Of a DNA stretch of 64,000 nucleotides, positions 61,894 to 64,000 are shown piece by piece. This DNA comes from Jannaschia sp. S6380 (GTDB lineage Bacteria > Pseudomonadota > Alphaproteobacteria > Rhodobacterales > Rhodobacteraceae). The notes under the pieces were generated by a model. It ran no database searches and was not told the DNA's origin. It was given only the letters and a program-made list of their open reading frames with translations. A program made the position numbers and the translations under genes. How positions within the stretch are numbered: position 1 is the first letter of the stretch; the number at the start of each line of letters is the position of its first letter. The stretch covers positions 992,001-1,056,000 of the forward strand of contig NZ_JALKAS010000001.1 of assembly GCF_023015695.1 (NCBI RefSeq), written 5' to 3'.

Positions 61894-63294
61894 ATGCGCC
61901 TGCCCCGCCTGTCCTACGGCCAATCGCTCTTTGCGCTGGCGACCGTGCCACTGATCCTTGCGGCGGCGGCGATCGCCGCGATGGTCGCCATCCAGTCCGA
62001 GCGAACCGCCGCGCGCGAGATCGCCCAGCTGGAAGCGACCATGATCCAGGCCAAGCGGCGCGAGTTGCGCAACTACCTGCAACTAGCGCGGACGGCCTTC
62101 ATCACCATCTACGGCAACGCCGCGCCCGACGATGCCGAGGCCAAGCTGCGCGTCACGCAGATCCTGTCGGCGATGGTCTATGGCCAGGACGGGTTCTTCT
62201 TCGTCTACGACTACGACGGCACCAACATCGTGGCCCCGCGCCAGACCTGGCTCATCGGGCGCGACTGGTCGGGCATGACGGATGCCGCCGGCGTGCCCGT
62301 GACCGACCGCCTGATCGAGCTGGCGCGGGCGGGATCCGGGTATCACACCTACGAATGGCGAAAGCCCTCCACCGGCGAGGAGGCGACGATCATGACCTAT
62401 GTCATGGGCCTGCAGGACTGGCGCTGGGCGATCGGCACGGGTGTGTTTCTCGACGACGTGCTGGCGCAGGGGGCCATCGCGCGCGCCGAGGTACGGGCGC
62501 GGGTCACGACGCAGTTCATGTGGATCGGGGGCATCACACTCGCGGCGTTGCTGCTGGTCTTCGCGTCCGGTTGCCTGATCACGATCCGCGAGCGCCGGCT
62601 CGCGGACGCCAAGCTGAAGCAGCTGACGCAGCGCGTCCTCGACACGCAGGAGGAGGAACGCGGCCGCGTCGCGCGCGAGCTGCACGATTCGATCAGCCAG
62701 CTCCTCGTCGGCATCCGCTACAAGCTGGAACTGGCGCGCCGCCTGACCACGCGGGGCGAGCCGGCGGCCAGGGGCGCGCTCGACGGGGCCATCGCAGGGT
62801 TGCAAGGTGCCCTTGGCGAGGTTCGCCGGATCAGCCAGGACCTGCGCCCCGACGTCCTGGACGACCTCGGTCTCGGTCCGGCGCTCAAGTCGCTCTGCGA
62901 GGCATTCCAGACCCGGACCGGCATCGGGGTGGAGTTCCGCACCGTCGTCTTCCGCAACCGCCTCGACATCGAGGCGAAGACCGCCCTCTACCGCATCGCA
63001 CAGGAGGCGCTGACCAATATCGAGCGGCACGCCGCCGCACGCCACGTCACCGTGCGGCTGTTCGGACATCGCCGGGGCGCAACCCTGCGCATCACCGATG
63101 ACGGGCGCGGCATCGCACGCCGGACCGGCGGCCTGGGCCTGCGCAACATGGCCGAGCGGATCGAACAGCTCGACGGCATCCTCCGCATCGGTCCCGACGC
63201 GGATGGGCGCGGCACCGTGATCGAGGCGAGCGTTCCGCTGACCCACCTGCTGCCCCCCGACAGCGGCGAGGCGGTTCCCCACGCCGCCGAATGA
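61894..63294 (+). CDS. Cache-domain sensor histidine kinase, NarL-system type (HisKA_3)
   Basis: The protein has 466 residues. A membrane helix (about 15-35), then a periplasmic single-Cache-like domain (about 40-205, with GQDGFFFVYDYDGTNIVAP and GWRWAIGTGVFLDDV-like elements), a second helix (210-232), a HisKA_3 domain with ARELHDSISQLLVGIR (His about 269), and an ATPase domain (NIERHAAARHV, DDGRGI, GLGLRNMAERI). It probably senses the TRAP substrate. The kinase gene is divergent from the TRAP operon and is followed after 17 bases by its response regulator. Confidence 0.9.
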   Translation: MRLPRLSYGQSLFALATVPLILAAAAIAAMVAIQSERTAAREIAQLEATMIQAKRRELRNYLQLARTAFITIYGNAAPDDAEAKLRVTQILSAMVYGQDGFFFVYDYDGTNIVAPRQTWLIGRDWSGMTDAAGVPVTDRLIELARAGSGYHTYEWRKPSTGEEATIMTYVMGLQDWRWAIGTGVFLDDVLAQGAIARAEVRARVTTQFMWIGGITLAALLLVFASGCLITIRERRLADAKLKQLTQRVLDTQEEERGRVARELHDSISQLLVGIRYKLELARRLTTRGEPAARGALDGAIAGLQGALGEVRRISQDLRPDVLDDLGLGPALKSLCEAFQTRTGIGVEFRTVVFRNRLDIEAKTALYRIAQEALTNIERHAAARHVTVRLFGHRRGATLRITDDGRGIARRTGGLGLRNMAERIEQLDGILRIGPDADGRGTVIEASVPLTHLLPPDSGEAVPHAAE

Positions 63295-63311
63295 CGCTAG
63301 GAGGCGCGGCC

Positions 63312-63953
63312 ATGTCAGATCCGATCCGCATCCTGATCGTCGACGACCACCCGATGGTCGCGGATGGCATCCGCGCGCTGCTGGAGACCTATGACGACAT
63401 CCGCGTCGTGGGCACGCTGTCGAACGGGCGGGCGGCGATCGAGCAGGCGGACCGGCTGCGCCCCGATGTCATTCTGCTCGACCTCAACATGCCCGAGATG
63501 AACGGCCTGGCCGCGACCGAGATCCTGCGCGAACGCCACCCCGAGATCGCGGTCCTGATCCTGTCGATGCACGACGCGCCGGAATACGTGGCGACGGCCC
63601 TGCGCCACGGGGCCGCGGGCTATTGCCTCAAGGACCAGCCCACCGAGGAGATCCGCCGCGCGATCGACGTCGTCCGCGACGGCGGGCGGTACCTCTGCCC
63701 AGGGGCCGAGAGCGCCGTCCAGCCTGCCGCCGACGGATCGGAACCGCTGACCTCGCGCGAGCAGACCATCCTGCTGCTGTTGGCGCAGGGCCGGTCGAAC
63801 AAGCAGGTGGCGCACGATCTCGACATCTCGGTTCGCACGGTCGAGACGCACCGCAAGAACCTCAAGCGCAAGCTGGGCATCTCGTCGACCGCCGGCCTGA
63901 CGCGCTATGCGCTGGAACATGGCGTCCTGCAGGGCACCGGCCTGCTGCCTTGA
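63312..63953 (+). CDS. Response regulator, NarL/FixJ type (receiver plus LuxR-type HTH)
   Basis: The 213-residue protein has a receiver domain with acidic pocket VDDH, phospho-acceptor LLDLNMPEM (Asp about 57) and Lys in CLKDQP, and a C-terminal LuxR-like HTH (about 148-205, LTSREQTILLLLAQGRSNKQVAHDL, VETHRKN). The ATG at 63,312 has AGGAGG seven bases upstream. The partner is the Cache kinase; likely targets are the TRAP genes and perhaps itself. Confidence 0.93.
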   Translation: MSDPIRILIVDDHPMVADGIRALLETYDDIRVVGTLSNGRAAIEQADRLRPDVILLDLNMPEMNGLAATEILRERHPEIAVLILSMHDAPEYVATALRHGAAGYCLKDQPTEEIRRAIDVVRDGGRYLCPGAESAVQPAADGSEPLTSREQTILLLLAQGRSNKQVAHDLDISVRTVETHRKNLKRKLGISSTAGLTRYALEHGVLQGTGLLP

Positions 63954-63962
63954 AATGGCCCG

Positions 63963-64000
63963 TCAGCCGCGGCCCATGATGGCGCGGACGTAGCCCTGCG
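63963..64000 (-). CDS. C-terminal end of an unidentified gene (cut by window edge)
   Basis: From the right edge the minus strand reads about 11 codons ending GYVRAIMGRG and a TGA at 63,965-63,963. Only ten bases separate this stop from the response-regulator stop, so the genes converge. Too little is visible to name the product. Confidence 0.4.
   Translation of the reverse strand, partial: QGYVRAIMGRG

Overview
The window is about 64 kb of a high-GC alphaproteobacterial chromosome. It most likely comes from the Rhodobacterales (Roseobacter/Paracoccus-type). The case rests on gene content: a branched-chain amino acid ABC operon, tatABC, a zwf-pgl-pgi block for the Entner-Doudoroff route, a DUF1127 gene facing a MocR-type regulator, a TRAP transporter with its own two-component system, rplM-rpsI, purM-purN-rnd, and tRNA genes of alphaproteobacterial type. 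No species can be named from sequence alone.

Left core region (1-24,665). A liv operon fragment (livJ-like, livG, livF, a small periplasmic protein, livH cut by the window edge) is followed by a DUF815 ATPase, tatABC, a flavin monooxygenase, a degenerate LytM/LysM lipoprotein, pcm, surE, an enoyl-CoA hydratase, a PaaI-type thioesterase, DUF1127/MocR, rplM-rpsI, a TbpB-like lipoprotein, a polyamine-type ABC transporter (two permeases and an ATPase), an SH3 protein, rnd-purN-purM, tRNA-Ile2(CAT), an EnvZ-like kinase, an MBL hydrolase and tRNA-Asn(GTT).

Genomic island (about 24,666-45,835). A tyrosine recombinase lies just inside tRNA-Asn. A 24-bp copy of the tRNA 3' end recurs at 45,812-45,835, so the island is bounded by attL and attR. 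It carries mobilisation genes (a MobC-like protein and a relaxase with a likely nested gene in a second frame) but no conjugation machinery, so it looks like an integrative mobilisable element. Its cargo is mostly defence: a type I restriction-modification operon (hsdR-hsdS-SIR2-like DUF4917-hsdM); a short Argonaute with a DUF4365-APAZ nuclease partner (a SPARDA-type system); and, just upstream on the same strand, a reverse transcriptase of the Abi/UG type. The right third holds an RHH regulator, an unknown gene, a zinc-ribbon GIY-YIG-like protein, a soluble FtsH-like AAA+ metalloprotease and a DUF6634-like protein. A relic of a tRNA-Gly 3' half sits inside the island between hsdM and the Argonaute, and a decayed integrase end lies upstream of the reverse transcriptase. 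Both suggest that the island is a composite of older elements.

Right core region (45,836-64,000). It carries an extensin-family protein and an L,D-transpeptidase (envelope), tRNA-Gly(CCC), a hotdog thioesterase, pgi-pgl-zwf, anmK, tyrS, two cyclophilins, a DUF533/TerB-like protein and TRAP genes (dctM, dctQ, and dctP with a Tat-type signal). A divergent Cache-domain sensor kinase and a NarL-type response regulator probably control the TRAP genes.

The most notable content is the SPARDA-type pair with its reverse-transcriptase neighbour, the SIR2-like gene inside the hsd operon, the gene nested inside the relaxase, and the FtsH-like/GIY-YIG module. That module also shows a strong, frame-independent enrichment of the heptamer CCGGACA.
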